Notes under the pieces: model-generated | The model's input: the letters and a program-made list of their open reading frames with translations, nothing else | The model's database searches: none | Told to the model about the DNA's origin: nothing | Source: Streptomyces sp. NRRL F-5727 | GTDB taxonomy: Bacteria > Actinomycetota > Actinomycetes > Streptomycetales > Streptomycetaceae | DNA length: 64,000 nucleotides | Assembly (NCBI RefSeq): GCF_000719555.1 | Contig: NZ_JOGX01000014.1 | Span: 1 to 64,000 of the forward strand | Reading direction: 5' to 3' | Made by a program: the position numbers and the translations under genes | Part shown: piece after piece, positions 16,100 through 24,178 of the stretch | Layout: every line of letters starts with the position of its first letter | Numbering within the stretch: the stretch's first letter is position 1

Positions 16100-19000
16100 A
16101 TGTCCTGGCTGTTCAGATTCAGCCTCGCGCAACGGGCCCTGATCGGGCTGATGTCCATCGTCGCCGTCGTCTTCGGACTGATCGCGATACCCCAGCTGAA
16201 GCAGCAGCTGTTCCCCTCGATCGAGCTCCCGATGGTCTCGATCATCGCCCCCTACCAGGGCGCCTCTCCCGACGTGGTCGAACAGCAGGTCGTCGAGCCG
16301 CTGGAGAACAACCTCAAGGCCGTCGACGGCATCAAGGGCATCACGTCCACCGCCTCCGAGGGCAGCGCCGTCATCATGGCCTCCTTCGACTACGGCGACG
16401 AGTCCACCAAGCAGCTGGTCGCCGACGTCCAGCAGGCCGTCAACCGGGCCCGGGCGATGCTGCCCGACACGGTCGACCCGCAGGTCGTGGCCGGCTCCAC
16501 CGACGACATCCCGACCGTCGTCCTCGCCGCCACCTCCGACAAGGACCAGCAGGCGCTCGCCGACCAGCTGGAGCGGACCGTCGTCCCGGCCCTGGAGGAC
16601 ATCGACGGCGTCGGCCAGGTCAGCGTCGACGGCGTCCAGGACCTCCAGGTCTCCGTCACCCCCGACCCGCGCAAGCTCGCCGCGGCCGGCCTGACCTCGA
16701 TGAACCTCGCCCAGGCCCTGCAGAACGGCGGCGCCACCCTGCCCGCCGGCTCCTTCTCCGAGGCCGGCAAGAGCCGCACCGTCCAGGTCGGCGGCGGCTA
16801 CACCTCGCTCCAGCAGATCCAGGACCTGCGGATCAAGCCCGCCCAGGGCAAGGCGGTCCGGCTGGCCGACGTCGCCACCGTGCGGCAGGAGGAGTCCGCC
16901 CGGGTCTCGCTGACCCGCACCAACGGCAAGCCCAGCCTCGCCGTCATGGCCACCATGGACAAGGACGGCAGCGCCGTCGCCATCTCCGAGGCCGTCGAGG
17001 AGAAGCTGCCCGAGCTGCGGAAGCAGCTGGGCGCGGGCGCCGAGCTGACCGTCGTCTCCGACCAGGGCCCGGCCGTCGCCAAGTCGATCTCCGGCCTCAC
17101 CACCGAGGGCGCCCTCGGCCTCGTCATGGCCGTCCTGGTGATCCTGGTCTTCCTCGCCTCGATCCGCTCCACCCTGGTCACCGCGGTCTCCATCCCGCTC
17201 TCGGTGGTCCTCGCCCTGATCGTGCTGTGGACCCGCGACCTCTCCCTCAACGTGCTGACGCTCGGCGCGCTCACCATCGCCATCGGCCGGGTCGTCGACG
17301 ACTCGATCGTGGTCCTGGAGAACATCAAGCGCCACCTCGGCTACGGCGAGGACCGCCAGTCCGCGATCATCACGGCCGTCAGGGAGGTGGCCGGCGCGGT
17401 CACCTCCTCCACCCTCACCACCGTCGCCGTCTTCCTGCCGATCGGCCTGGTCGGCGGCATGGTCGGCGAGCTGTTCGGCTCCTTCAGCCTCACCGTCACG
17501 GCGGCCCTGCTGGCCTCGCTGCTGGTGTCGCTGACGGTCGTCCCGGTGCTCTCGTACTGGTTCCTCCGCGCCCCCAAGGGCACCTCCGAGGACCCGGACG
17601 AGGCCCGCAGGCTCGCCGAGGAGAAGGAGGCGAAGAGCCGTCTCCAGCGCGCCTACGTGCCGGTCCTCCGCTTCGCCACCCGCCGCCGTCTCACCAGCGT
17701 GGCGATCGCCCTCGTCGTCCTGGTCGTCACCTTCGGCATGGCGCCGCTGATGAAGACCAACTTCTTCGACCAGGGCGACCAGCCGGTCCTGACGGTCAAG
17801 CAGAAGCTGGAGCCGGGCACCTCCCTGGACGCCTCCGACGAGGCCGCGAAGAAGGTCGAGAAGGTCCTCGCGGAGACCGAGGGCGTCAAGGACTACCAGG
17901 TCACGGTCGGCTCCTCCGGCTTCATGGCGGCCTTCGGCGGCGGCACCGGCGCCAACCAGGCGTCCTTCCAGGTGACCCTGGAGGAGTCCGCCTCGTACGA
18001 GAAGACCCGCGACGCCATCGAGGCGGGCCTCGGCCGGCTCGACGGCATCGGCGACACCTCGATCTCGGCCGGCGACGGCTTCGCCGCCCAGGACCTCAGC
18101 GTCGTGGTGAAGGCCGGTGACCGGGAGCTGCTCCAGAAGGCGTCCGAGCAGGTCCAGAAGGCGGTCGCGGAGCTGAAGGACGTCACCGACGTCCAGAGCG
18201 ACCTCTCCCAGTCGGTCCCGCGGATCTCCGTGCGGGCCAACGCGAAGGCGGCCGACGCCGGCTTCGACGACACCACCCTCGGCATGGTCGTCGGCCAGGC
18301 CGTCCGCGGCACCCCGGCCGGCAAGGCCACCCTCGACGACGCCGAGCGGGACATCCTCATCACCTCGGCCGCCCCGGCCACCACGCTCGCCCAGCTGAAG
18401 GCGCTGCCGCTCGGCCCGGTGAAGCTCGGCGACATCGCCACCGTGGAGCTCGTCCCCGGCCCGGTCTCCATGACCCGGATCGACGGCGCCCGCGCCGCGA
18501 CGATCACGGCCAAGCCGACCACGGACAACACCGGCGCCGTCGGCACCGCGCTCCAGTCGAAGATCGCCGCGCTCGACCTGCCCGAGGGCGCCTCCGCCAC
18601 CATCGGCGGTGTCTCCGAGGACCAGACCGAGGCGTTCGCCAACCTCTTCCTGGCGATGCTCGCCGCCGTGGCGATCGTCTTCATGCTGCTGGTCGCGACC
18701 TTCAGGTCGCTGATCCAGCCGCTGATCCTGCTGGTCTCCATCCCGTTCGCCGCCACCGGCGCCATCGGCCTGCTGGTCGCCACCGGCACCGCGATGGGCG
18801 TCCCGGCGATGATCGGCATGCTGATGCTCATCGGCATCGTCGTGACCAACGCGATCGTCCTGATCGACCTGATCAACCAGTACCGGGCCCAGGGGTACGG
18901 GGTCGTCGAGGCGGTGATCGAGGGCGGCCGGCACCGGCTCCGCCCGATCCTGATGACCGCGCTCGCGACCATCTTCGCCCTGCTGCCGATGGCCCTCGGC

Positions 19001-19216
19001 ATCACCGGCGAGGGCGGCTTCATCGCCCAGCCGCTCGCGGTGGTGGTGATCGGCGGCCTGATCACCTCGACCCTGCTGACCCTCCTCCTCGTCCCGACGC
19101 TCTACGCGATGGTGGAGCTCCGCAAGGAGCGCCGCGCGGCGAAGAAGGCGGCGAAGAAGGCGGCGGGCGGCGACGCCCAGGTCCCGCCGCAGCAGAAGGA
19201 GCCGGTGAACGCCTGA
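16100..19216 (+). CDS. RND-family efflux permease (AcrB/SwrC-like)
   Basis: A 1038-residue proton-driven exporter with the RND plan: TM1 near 10-30, large periplasmic-type loop (IELPMVSIIAPYQGASPDVVEQQVVEPLE), TM2-6 (about 335-540, with LNVLTLGALTIAIGRVVDDSIVVLENI carrying the proton-relay Asp pair), TM7, a second loop, and TM8-12 ending AKKAAKKAAGG. ATG at 16100 has AGAAGAGAG upstream; a longer frame from 15989 lacks such a site. In a Gram-positive there is no outer-membrane partner; SwrC-type members export lipopeptides or lipids. The two-component system upstream may regulate it. Terminated at 19225-19258. Confidence 0.92.
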   Translation: MSWLFRFSLAQRALIGLMSIVAVVFGLIAIPQLKQQLFPSIELPMVSIIAPYQGASPDVVEQQVVEPLENNLKAVDGIKGITSTASEGSAVIMASFDYGDESTKQLVADVQQAVNRARAMLPDTVDPQVVAGSTDDIPTVVLAATSDKDQQALADQLERTVVPALEDIDGVGQVSVDGVQDLQVSVTPDPRKLAAAGLTSMNLAQALQNGGATLPAGSFSEAGKSRTVQVGGGYTSLQQIQDLRIKPAQGKAVRLADVATVRQEESARVSLTRTNGKPSLAVMATMDKDGSAVAISEAVEEKLPELRKQLGAGAELTVVSDQGPAVAKSISGLTTEGALGLVMAVLVILVFLASIRSTLVTAVSIPLSVVLALIVLWTRDLSLNVLTLGALTIAIGRVVDDSIVVLENIKRHLGYGEDRQSAIITAVREVAGAVTSSTLTTVAVFLPIGLVGGMVGELFGSFSLTVTAALLASLLVSLTVVPVLSYWFLRAPKGTSEDPDEARRLAEEKEAKSRLQRAYVPVLRFATRRRLTSVAIALVVLVVTFGMAPLMKTNFFDQGDQPVLTVKQKLEPGTSLDASDEAAKKVEKVLAETEGVKDYQVTVGSSGFMAAFGGGTGANQASFQVTLEESASYEKTRDAIEAGLGRLDGIGDTSISAGDGFAAQDLSVVVKAGDRELLQKASEQVQKAVAELKDVTDVQSDLSQSVPRISVRANAKAADAGFDDTTLGMVVGQAVRGTPAGKATLDDAERDILITSAAPATTLAQLKALPLGPVKLGDIATVELVPGPVSMTRIDGARAATITAKPTTDNTGAVGTALQSKIAALDLPEGASATIGGVSEDQTEAFANLFLAMLAAVAIVFMLLVATFRSLIQPLILLVSIPFAATGAIGLLVATGTAMGVPAMIGMLMLIGIVVTNAIVLIDLINQYRAQGYGVVEAVIEGGRHRLRPILMTALATIFALLPMALGITGEGGFIAQPLAVVVIGGLITSTLLTLLLVPTLYAMVELRKERRAAKKAAKKAAGGDAQVPPQQKEPVNA

Positions 19217-19224
19217 CACGGACG

Positions 19225-19258
19225 AAGGGGCGCCCCACGAGTTCGTGGGGCGCCCCTT
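19225..19258. terminator. Bidirectional terminator between RND pump and nadA
   Basis: AAGGGGCGCCCCACGA and TCGTGGGGCGCCCCTT arms, nearly no loop, in the 96-bp gap of convergent genes. Confidence 0.7.
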
Positions 19259-19312
19259 CGGCGTACGTACCGGAGGACGGCGGCACCGGGGAACGGCGGT
19301 ACCGCCTCACCG

Positions 19313-20494
19313 CTACGGCAGCGCCAGCATCCGCTCCAGCGCCAGCTTCGCGAACGCCTCCGTCTCCTTGTCGACCTCGATCCGGTTGACGAGGTTCCCC
19401 TCGGCCAGCGACTCCAGCGCCCACACCAGGTGCGGCAGGTCGATCCGGTTCATGGTCGAGCAGAAGCAGACCGTCTTGTCGAGGAAGACGATCTCCTTGC
19501 CCTGGTCGGCGTAACGATTCGCCAGTCGGCGGACGAGGTTCAGCTCCGTGCCGATGGCCCACTTCGAGCCGGCCGGGGCCGCCTCCAGGGTGTTGATGAT
19601 GTACTCGGTCGAGCCCACGTAGTCCGCGGCGGCGACGACCTCGTGCCGGCACTCCGGGTGGACCAGCACGTTCACGCCGGGGATCCGGGCGCGCACGTCC
19701 TCGACCGACTCCAGCGAGAAGCGGCCGTGCACCGAGCAGTGACCCCGCCACAGGATCATCTTCGCGGCGCGCAGCTGCTCGACGGTGAGCCCGCCGTTCG
19801 GCTTGTGCGGGTTGTAGACCACGCAGTCGTCCAGGGACATGCCCATGTCGCGGACGGCGGTGTTGCGGCCCAGGTGCTGGTCCGGCAGGAAGAGCACCTT
19901 CTCGCCCTGCTCGAAGGCCCAGTTCAGGGCCCGCTCGGCGTTGGACGAGGTGCAGATCGTGCCGCCGTGCTTGCCGGTGAACGCCTTGATGTCGGCCGAG
20001 GAGTTCATGTACGAGACGGGCACCACCTGCTCGGCGATCCCGGCCTCGGTCAGCACGTCCCAGCACTCGGCGACCTGCTCGGCGGTGGCCATGTCGGCCA
20101 TCGAGCAGCCGGCCGCGAGGTCCGGCAGGACGACCTTCTGGTCGTCACCGGTGAGGATGTCGGCCGACTCGGCCATGAAGTGCACGCCGCAGAAGACGAT
20201 GTACTCGGCCTCCGGCTTGGCGGCGGCGTCCCGCGCGAGCTTGAAGGAGTCGCCGGTGACGTCGGCGAACTGGATGACCTCGTCACGCTGGTAGTGGTGG
20301 CCGAGGACGAAGACCTTGTCCCCGAGCTTCTCCTTGGCCGCGCGGGCGCGCTCCACCAGGTCGGGGTCGGAGGGCGACGGCAGATCGCCGGGACACTCCA
20401 CGCCGCGCTCGCTCTTGGGGTCGGCCTCGCGGCCGAGCAGCAGCAGGGCGAGCGGCGTCGGCTGGACGTCCAGGGGGGTCTGGGCGGTGGTCAC
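19313..20494 (-). CDS. nadA: Quinolinate synthase
   Basis: A 393-residue [4Fe-4S] enzyme condensing iminoaspartate with dihydroxyacetone phosphate to quinolinate, a precursor of NAD. GTG at 20494 is favoured over the GTG at 20503 because AAAGG is 9 bp upstream of the former and touches the latter. Landmarks: VFVLGHHYQRDEVIQFAD, GDSFKLAR, IVFCGVHFMAESADIL, LAAGCSMADMA, TICTSSNAE, VHPECRHEVV, YIINTLE and FCSTMNRIDLPHLV; the cluster Cys are in FCGVH, HPECR and CFCSTM. nadB and nadC are not in this window. Divergent from the Fe-S carrier gene erpA, which may help load its cluster. Repeated CGTC-N5-GACG elements cover its promoter. Confidence 0.95.
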   Translation of the reverse strand: MTTAQTPLDVQPTPLALLLLGREADPKSERGVECPGDLPSPSDPDLVERARAAKEKLGDKVFVLGHHYQRDEVIQFADVTGDSFKLARDAAAKPEAEYIVFCGVHFMAESADILTGDDQKVVLPDLAAGCSMADMATAEQVAECWDVLTEAGIAEQVVPVSYMNSSADIKAFTGKHGGTICTSSNAERALNWAFEQGEKVLFLPDQHLGRNTAVRDMGMSLDDCVVYNPHKPNGGLTVEQLRAAKMILWRGHCSVHGRFSLESVEDVRARIPGVNVLVHPECRHEVVAAADYVGSTEYIINTLEAAPAGSKWAIGTELNLVRRLANRYADQGKEIVFLDKTVCFCSTMNRIDLPHLVWALESLAEGNLVNRIEVDKETEAFAKLALERMLALP

Positions 20495-20524
20495 GTCACG
20501 CACCCTTTCTTCGGGGAACCTTTT

Positions 20525-20594
20525 CGTCTAAATGACGCTATCTATCATAACCCCTTCACGTCATTCTGACGATGTCCATAGTGTCGATGTGACG
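20525..20594. promoter_or_regulatory. Three CGTC-N5-GACG sites at the nadA promoter
   Basis: CGTC-TAAAT-GACG (20525-20537), CGTC-ATTCT-GACG (20559-20571) and a weaker TGTC-GATGT-GACG (20582-20594). On the nadA strand a TATGAT -10 candidate (20549-20544) lies between the first two, so one covers the start point and one the upstream promoter half: a classic repressor layout. The factor (an NAD- or Fe-responsive regulator) is unknown. The AT-rich stretch is unlike the surroundings. Confidence 0.45.
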
Positions 20595-20729
20595 AATTCG
20601 CCCTCCGCGTCCGCGGGCGGCATGTGCGAGCATGAAGGAGGGAAATCCCACCCGACCCGGAATGAATCCGGGACACCGTCGGTTTGCACCGTCGGCAAGC
20701 AGTCTCCGTACAACCCGGGAGAGATGTAG

Positions 20730-21086
20730 ATGTCCGTATCGGACGAGACCGGCACCGTCACCGACGGCATCATCGTCACCGACGCCGCCGCGGCCAAGGT
20801 CAGGGCGCTGCTGGAGCAGGAGGGTCGCGACGACCTGGCGCTGCGCGTCGCCGTCCAGCCCGGCGGCTGCTCCGGCCTGCGCTACCAGCTGTTCTTCGAC
20901 GAGCGCTCGCTCGACGGTGACGTCGTCAAGGACTTCGACGGTGTCAAGGTCGTCACCGACCGCATGAGCGCCCCCTACCTGGGCGGCGCCTCCATCGACT
21001 TCGTCGACACCATCGAGAAGCAGGGCTTCACGATCGACAACCCGAACGCCACCGGCTCCTGCGCCTGCGGCGACTCGTTCAGCTAG
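20730..21086 (+). CDS. erpA: A-type iron-sulfur cluster carrier ErpA
   Basis: A 118-residue HesB/IscA-family protein: IIVTDAAAAKVRALLEQEGRDDLALRVAVQPGGCSGLRYQLFFDE, with cluster-binding Cys in GGCSGLRY and the C-terminal CACGDS pair. It hands Fe-S clusters to apo-enzymes; the divergent nadA product is an Fe-S enzyme and so a likely client. A GGGAGAG site is 8 bp from the ATG. The orthologue Rv2204c lies in the same neighbourhood in mycobacteria. Confidence 0.92.
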   Translation: MSVSDETGTVTDGIIVTDAAAAKVRALLEQEGRDDLALRVAVQPGGCSGLRYQLFFDERSLDGDVVKDFDGVKVVTDRMSAPYLGGASIDFVDTIEKQGFTIDNPNATGSCACGDSFS

Positions 21087-21122
21087 ATCTCGCTCGGCTG
21101 AAAGCGGCACCGCACCAAGACC

Positions 21123-21164
21123 AGGGCGGTGGTCCGGGAGACCGACCTCCCGGACCACCGCCCT
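21123..21164. terminator. Bidirectional terminator, 18-bp perfect stem
   Basis: Arms 21123-21140 and 21147-21164 fully complementary, loop ACCGAC, between the convergent erpA and the 483-residue protein gene. Confidence 0.75.
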
Positions 21165-21192
21165 GCCGCGTGTACGGCTCCCGGCGCCGCTC

Positions 21193-22644
21193 CTACCGGC
21201 GCGGCACGGCCTCGTCGCTCGCCGCGTCCACCACCGGCCGGTCGCCCAGCGGCGCCTCCAGCGTCACCTTCACGGTGATCTCCTTGGCGACCAGGATGCA
21301 GACCCGCTCCGGATCCGTCTTCTCCTCGATCCGCACCCGCACCTGCCGCGGGTCCTCGACGGCGTGCGCCGTGTACGTGCCGCACACCCCGCCCCAGAAG
21401 GTCACCGCCAGCGTCCGCCCGTCCGGCTCGACGGTGAACGAGTCGATCCGCCGCACCGGCGCCGCGCCGTCGCCCGGGTCGGGCGTCGGCTCCGGGGACG
21501 GCTTCGCCGGCGGCACCAGATACTCCGGCGCCACCGCCGTCGAGGTCACCGTGTACGGCGCCGAGTCCGCCGGATCGGCCGTGAACAGCCACGTCGGCAC
21601 GAGCATCCGCCCGTCCTCGGTCTCCGTGGCGGCGAGCCCGAGCACCGCGCCCGTCACCGGCACCTCGCGCGGCGGGGCCATGTCCACGATCGTCTGGCAG
21701 GGCGCGTCCTTCCCGGACCCGCCCTCCGGCTCACCGGCCGGCGGATCCGTCGCACAGCCGCCGATGCCGATCGGGCCCGTGCCCTTCGACTCCTCGTTCA
21801 GCCGCGCCAGCGCCCGCTCCGCCGACACCACCGGGTACGTCTCGCCCTTCGCCGGCTCCTTCAGCGTCCCGCTGCCCGCCACCGGCCGCCCGTCCGGACC
21901 GATGTGCAGTCCCGTCGACCAGCCGTACGTCGGCAGCCCGCCGACCACCGGATCGGCGTTCACCACCCGCACCGAGCCGTTCATCACCTGCGTCGCCGAC
22001 ACCTTGGCGTCGTCCTGCCCCAGCGCCTTCAGCACCGGGGCGGCCGCCGCCCGCGCCGCCGCCTCGCTCACCGGGGTGCCCCCGGCCGGCGGCTTCACCT
22101 CGCCCGGCGGCGGGCAGCCCTTGCCCTTCAGGCAGGTGTCGCCCGCCGGGCCGCCGTCGTACCAGGAGTACGTCCAGCTCCCCGGCGCCTGCCGCGCGAC
22201 GTCGAGGCGCGGCCCCCGACCGTCCTTCTCGGGGCGGATCGTCCACACGTCGCCGACCAGCGCCGGACGCCCCTCGACCCCGAGCGCCGCGGCCAGCCTG
22301 GCCACCTCCTCCGAGGTGACCAGGCCCGCCGGCCGGTGGACCGCGGCCGACGAGGGCCCTTGGGGGAGTGGGCCCTCGGCTCTGTAGACCGTCCCGCTCG
22401 GGCCGCCGCCCGGGTCGGGTTCGCCCGGCGCGATCCCCGCGTCCGGGCCCGTACCGCCGCTCCCGCCCCCGAGCCGCAGGGGCGGCGGCGCGGGCGCACC
22501 CGCGGCCGCCCGCGAGGCGGTGTCCGCCCCCTCGTCACCCGAGGCGGTCAGATACAACCCGCCGCCACCGGCCAGCAGCACACCCGCCGCCACCGTGACG
22601 ACGAGCGCGGTCCGCCGGCCGTGTCCGCTCTCCGTACCGCTCAC
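21193..22644 (-). CDS. Secreted or membrane-anchored protein, unknown
   Basis: A 483-residue protein from GTG at 22644 (GGGAG 8 bp upstream). The N-terminus HGRRTALVVTVAAGVLLAGGGGLYLTAS is one membrane anchor or uncleaved signal, followed by a Gly/Pro-rich linker (about 35-85) and a large exported domain rich in Gly, Pro and Asp, with four Cys in the middle part (DTCLKGKGC, GGCATDPP, DAPCQTI) that could form disulfides. Not recognised. Residues about 90-100 are encoded by a perfect hairpin (22351-22378). It is followed by a convergent terminator; a leaderless small gene starts 66 bp upstream on the same strand. Confidence 0.8.
   Translation of the reverse strand: MSGTESGHGRRTALVVTVAAGVLLAGGGGLYLTASGDEGADTASRAAAGAPAPPPLRLGGGSGGTGPDAGIAPGEPDPGGGPSGTVYRAEGPLPQGPSSAAVHRPAGLVTSEEVARLAAALGVEGRPALVGDVWTIRPEKDGRGPRLDVARQAPGSWTYSWYDGGPAGDTCLKGKGCPPPGEVKPPAGGTPVSEAAARAAAAPVLKALGQDDAKVSATQVMNGSVRVVNADPVVGGLPTYGWSTGLHIGPDGRPVAGSGTLKEPAKGETYPVVSAERALARLNEESKGTGPIGIGGCATDPPAGEPEGGSGKDAPCQTIVDMAPPREVPVTGAVLGLAATETEDGRMLVPTWLFTADPADSAPYTVTSTAVAPEYLVPPAKPSPEPTPDPGDGAAPVRRIDSFTVEPDGRTLAVTFWGGVCGTYTAHAVEDPRQVRVRIEEKTDPERVCILVAKEITVKVTLEAPLGDRPVVDAASDEAVPRR
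22351..22378. repeat. Hairpin insertion within coding sequence
   Basis: CGAGGGCCC (22351-22359) and GGGCCCTCG (22370-22378) around a TTGGGGGAGT loop, read in frame. The loop shares TTGGGGGAG with the complement of the element at 5057-5093, suggesting related mobile hairpins. Confidence 0.4.
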
Positions 22645-22710
22645 CGCAACGCTCCCTCGTGTCGATCGGACACCGGTGGGACGGGGCGGGGGCGCGGTCG
22701 GTTCCGTCCG

Positions 22711-22917
22711 TCAGCCGCCGTACTCGGCGGTGGCGGCGATCAGCCGCGCCGAGGCGTCCGGGACGACCACCCCGTGGATCGAGGCGGGGGAGACCGGGGC
22801 GGGCGCCGGACCGGCCGGCGTCACCCAGTGCGGGACCATCCGGGCACTGGCGCCGCGCAGCTCGGCGAGGCTCAGTTCGGACTCGTGGCGCTCGCGGGGA
22901 GCGGGGTACGTGGTCAT
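22711..22917 (-). CDS. Small 68-residue protein, unknown, leaderless
   Basis: Begins MTTYPAPRERHESELSLAELRG; the rest is Pro/Ala/Val-rich (TPAGPAPAPVSPASIHGVVVPDASARLIAATAEYGG). No Cys, no membrane segment. A TACGGT box ends 6 bp before the ATG with no Shine-Dalgarno, the pattern of leaderless transcripts, which supports it being real. It is divergent from adoK and co-directional with the 21193-22644 gene. The charged start followed by a Pro-rich hydrophobic tail is like some precursor peptides, but no modifying enzymes are nearby. Confidence 0.6.
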   Translation of the reverse strand: MTTYPAPRERHESELSLAELRGASARMVPHWVTPAGPAPAPVSPASIHGVVVPDASARLIAATAEYGG

Positions 22918-22923
22918 GGCCGC

Positions 22924-22929
22924 ACCGTA
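22924..22929 (-). promoter_or_regulatory. Putative -10 box of leaderless small gene
   Basis: TACGGT on the minus strand, 6 bp from the ATG at 22917. Confidence 0.4.
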
Positions 22930-23047
22930 TGCACCACCCGCCTCCGGAGAAAAGCCCTACTCTGGGGTAGTTTCCGCTGTTCGGCAGCGGCCCCGTCACC
23001 GGATACCGTTGATAGTCATCACCCTTCACCCGCAGGAGCGCCCAGCC

Positions 23048-24022
23048 GTGCGTATCGCAGTCACCGGCTCCATCGCCACCGACCACCTCATGACCTTCCC
23101 CGGCCGGTTCGCCGACCAGCTGGTGGCCGACCAGCTGCACACGGTGTCCCTCTCCTTCCTGGTGGACAACCTCGACGTCCGCCGCGGCGGCGTCGGCCCC
23201 AACATCTGCTTCGGCATGGGCCAGCTCGGCGGCAGCCCGATCCTCGTCGGCGCGGCCGGCTACGACTTCGACGAGTACCGCGCCTGGCTCGACCGCCACG
23301 GCGTCGACACCGGCTCGGTCCGCATCTCCGAGGTCCTGCACACCGCGCGCTTCGTCTGCACCACGGACAAGGACCACAACCAGATCGGGTCCTTCTACAC
23401 CGGCGCCATGAGCGAGGCCCGCCTCATCGAGCTCAAGGCCGTCGCCGACCGCGTCGGCGGCCTCGACCTCGTCCTCATCGGCGCCGACGACCCCGAGGCG
23501 ATGCTGCGCCACACCGAGGAGTGCAAGGCCCGGTCGATCCCCTTCGCCGCCGACTTCTCCCAGCAGATCGCGCGCATGAACGGCGAGGAGATCCGTCTCC
23601 TCCTCGACGGCGCCACCTACCTCTTCTCCAACGAGTACGAGAAGGGCCTCATCGAGTCGAAGACCGGCTGGACCGACGAGGAGATCCTGTCCCGCGTCGG
23701 CCACCGCGTCACCACGCTCGGCTCGCGCGGCGTCCGCATCGAGCGCGCGGGCGAGCCGGCGATCGAGGTCGCCTGCCCCGAGGAGGAGGCCAAGGTCGAC
23801 CCCACCGGCGTCGGCGACGCCTTCCGCGCGGGCTTCCTCACGGGCCTCTCGTGGGGCGTCGGCCTGGAGCGGGCGGCGCAGGTCGGCTGCATGCTGGCGA
23901 CGCTGGTCATCGAGACGCTGGGCACGCAGGAGTACACGCTCCGCCGCGCCAACTTCATGGAGCGCTTCACCAAGGCGTACGGCGAGGAAGCGGCCACCCA
24001 GGTCCACACCCACCTCTCCTGA
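23048..24022 (+). CDS. adoK: Adenosine kinase (PfkB family)
   Basis: A 324-residue ribokinase-fold kinase. GTG at 23048 with AGGAG 9 bp upstream; a longer frame to 22520 is a shadow. It follows the mycobacterial adenosine kinase AdoK (Rv2202c, 324 residues) closely: AVTGSIATDHLMTFPGRFADQL, VSLSFLVDNLDVRRGG, HTARFVCTTD, SFYTGAMSEAR, GADDPEAMLRHTEEC, FAADFSQQIARM and the PfkB anion-hole motif DPTGVGDAFRAGFLTG with the catalytic Asp. It converts adenosine to AMP in purine salvage. Generic annotation would be carbohydrate kinase; the adenosine assignment rests on this similarity and on the shared neighbourhood (ctaC, erpA). Confidence 0.88.
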   Translation: MRIAVTGSIATDHLMTFPGRFADQLVADQLHTVSLSFLVDNLDVRRGGVGPNICFGMGQLGGSPILVGAAGYDFDEYRAWLDRHGVDTGSVRISEVLHTARFVCTTDKDHNQIGSFYTGAMSEARLIELKAVADRVGGLDLVLIGADDPEAMLRHTEECKARSIPFAADFSQQIARMNGEEIRLLLDGATYLFSNEYEKGLIESKTGWTDEEILSRVGHRVTTLGSRGVRIERAGEPAIEVACPEEEAKVDPTGVGDAFRAGFLTGLSWGVGLERAAQVGCMLATLVIETLGTQEYTLRRANFMERFTKAYGEEAATQVHTHLS

Positions 24023-24076
24023 CCCCGACCGGCCCGGGCCCGGCTTCCGGACGGGGCCCGTTCGCCGCACCTCCCG

Positions 24077-24116
24077 TGTGGGCAGGCGTTCCGCAAGGGC
24101 GGAACGCCTGCCCACA
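24077..24116. terminator. Bidirectional terminator, 18-bp perfect stem
   Basis: Arms 24077-24094 and 24099-24116 with an AAGG loop, between convergent adoK and the desulfurase-TusA gene. Confidence 0.75.
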
Positions 24117-24178
24117 ACGGGGCCCAGCCGGGCGCAGCCCACAGAAGGGACGGGGCTCAGCCGGGCGCGGCGCGCGGC

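Noticed and set aside
15899..19219. Long minus-strand ORF of about 1100 codons opposite the RND pump
   Set aside because: Asp/Gly/Gln-rich composition mirrors the third-position pattern of the real gene; the plus strand encodes a complete RND protein.
20532..20729. 65-codon ORF between nadA and erpA
   Set aside because: Starts inside the operator region, no ribosome site, composition unlike a protein, ends directly at the erpA start.
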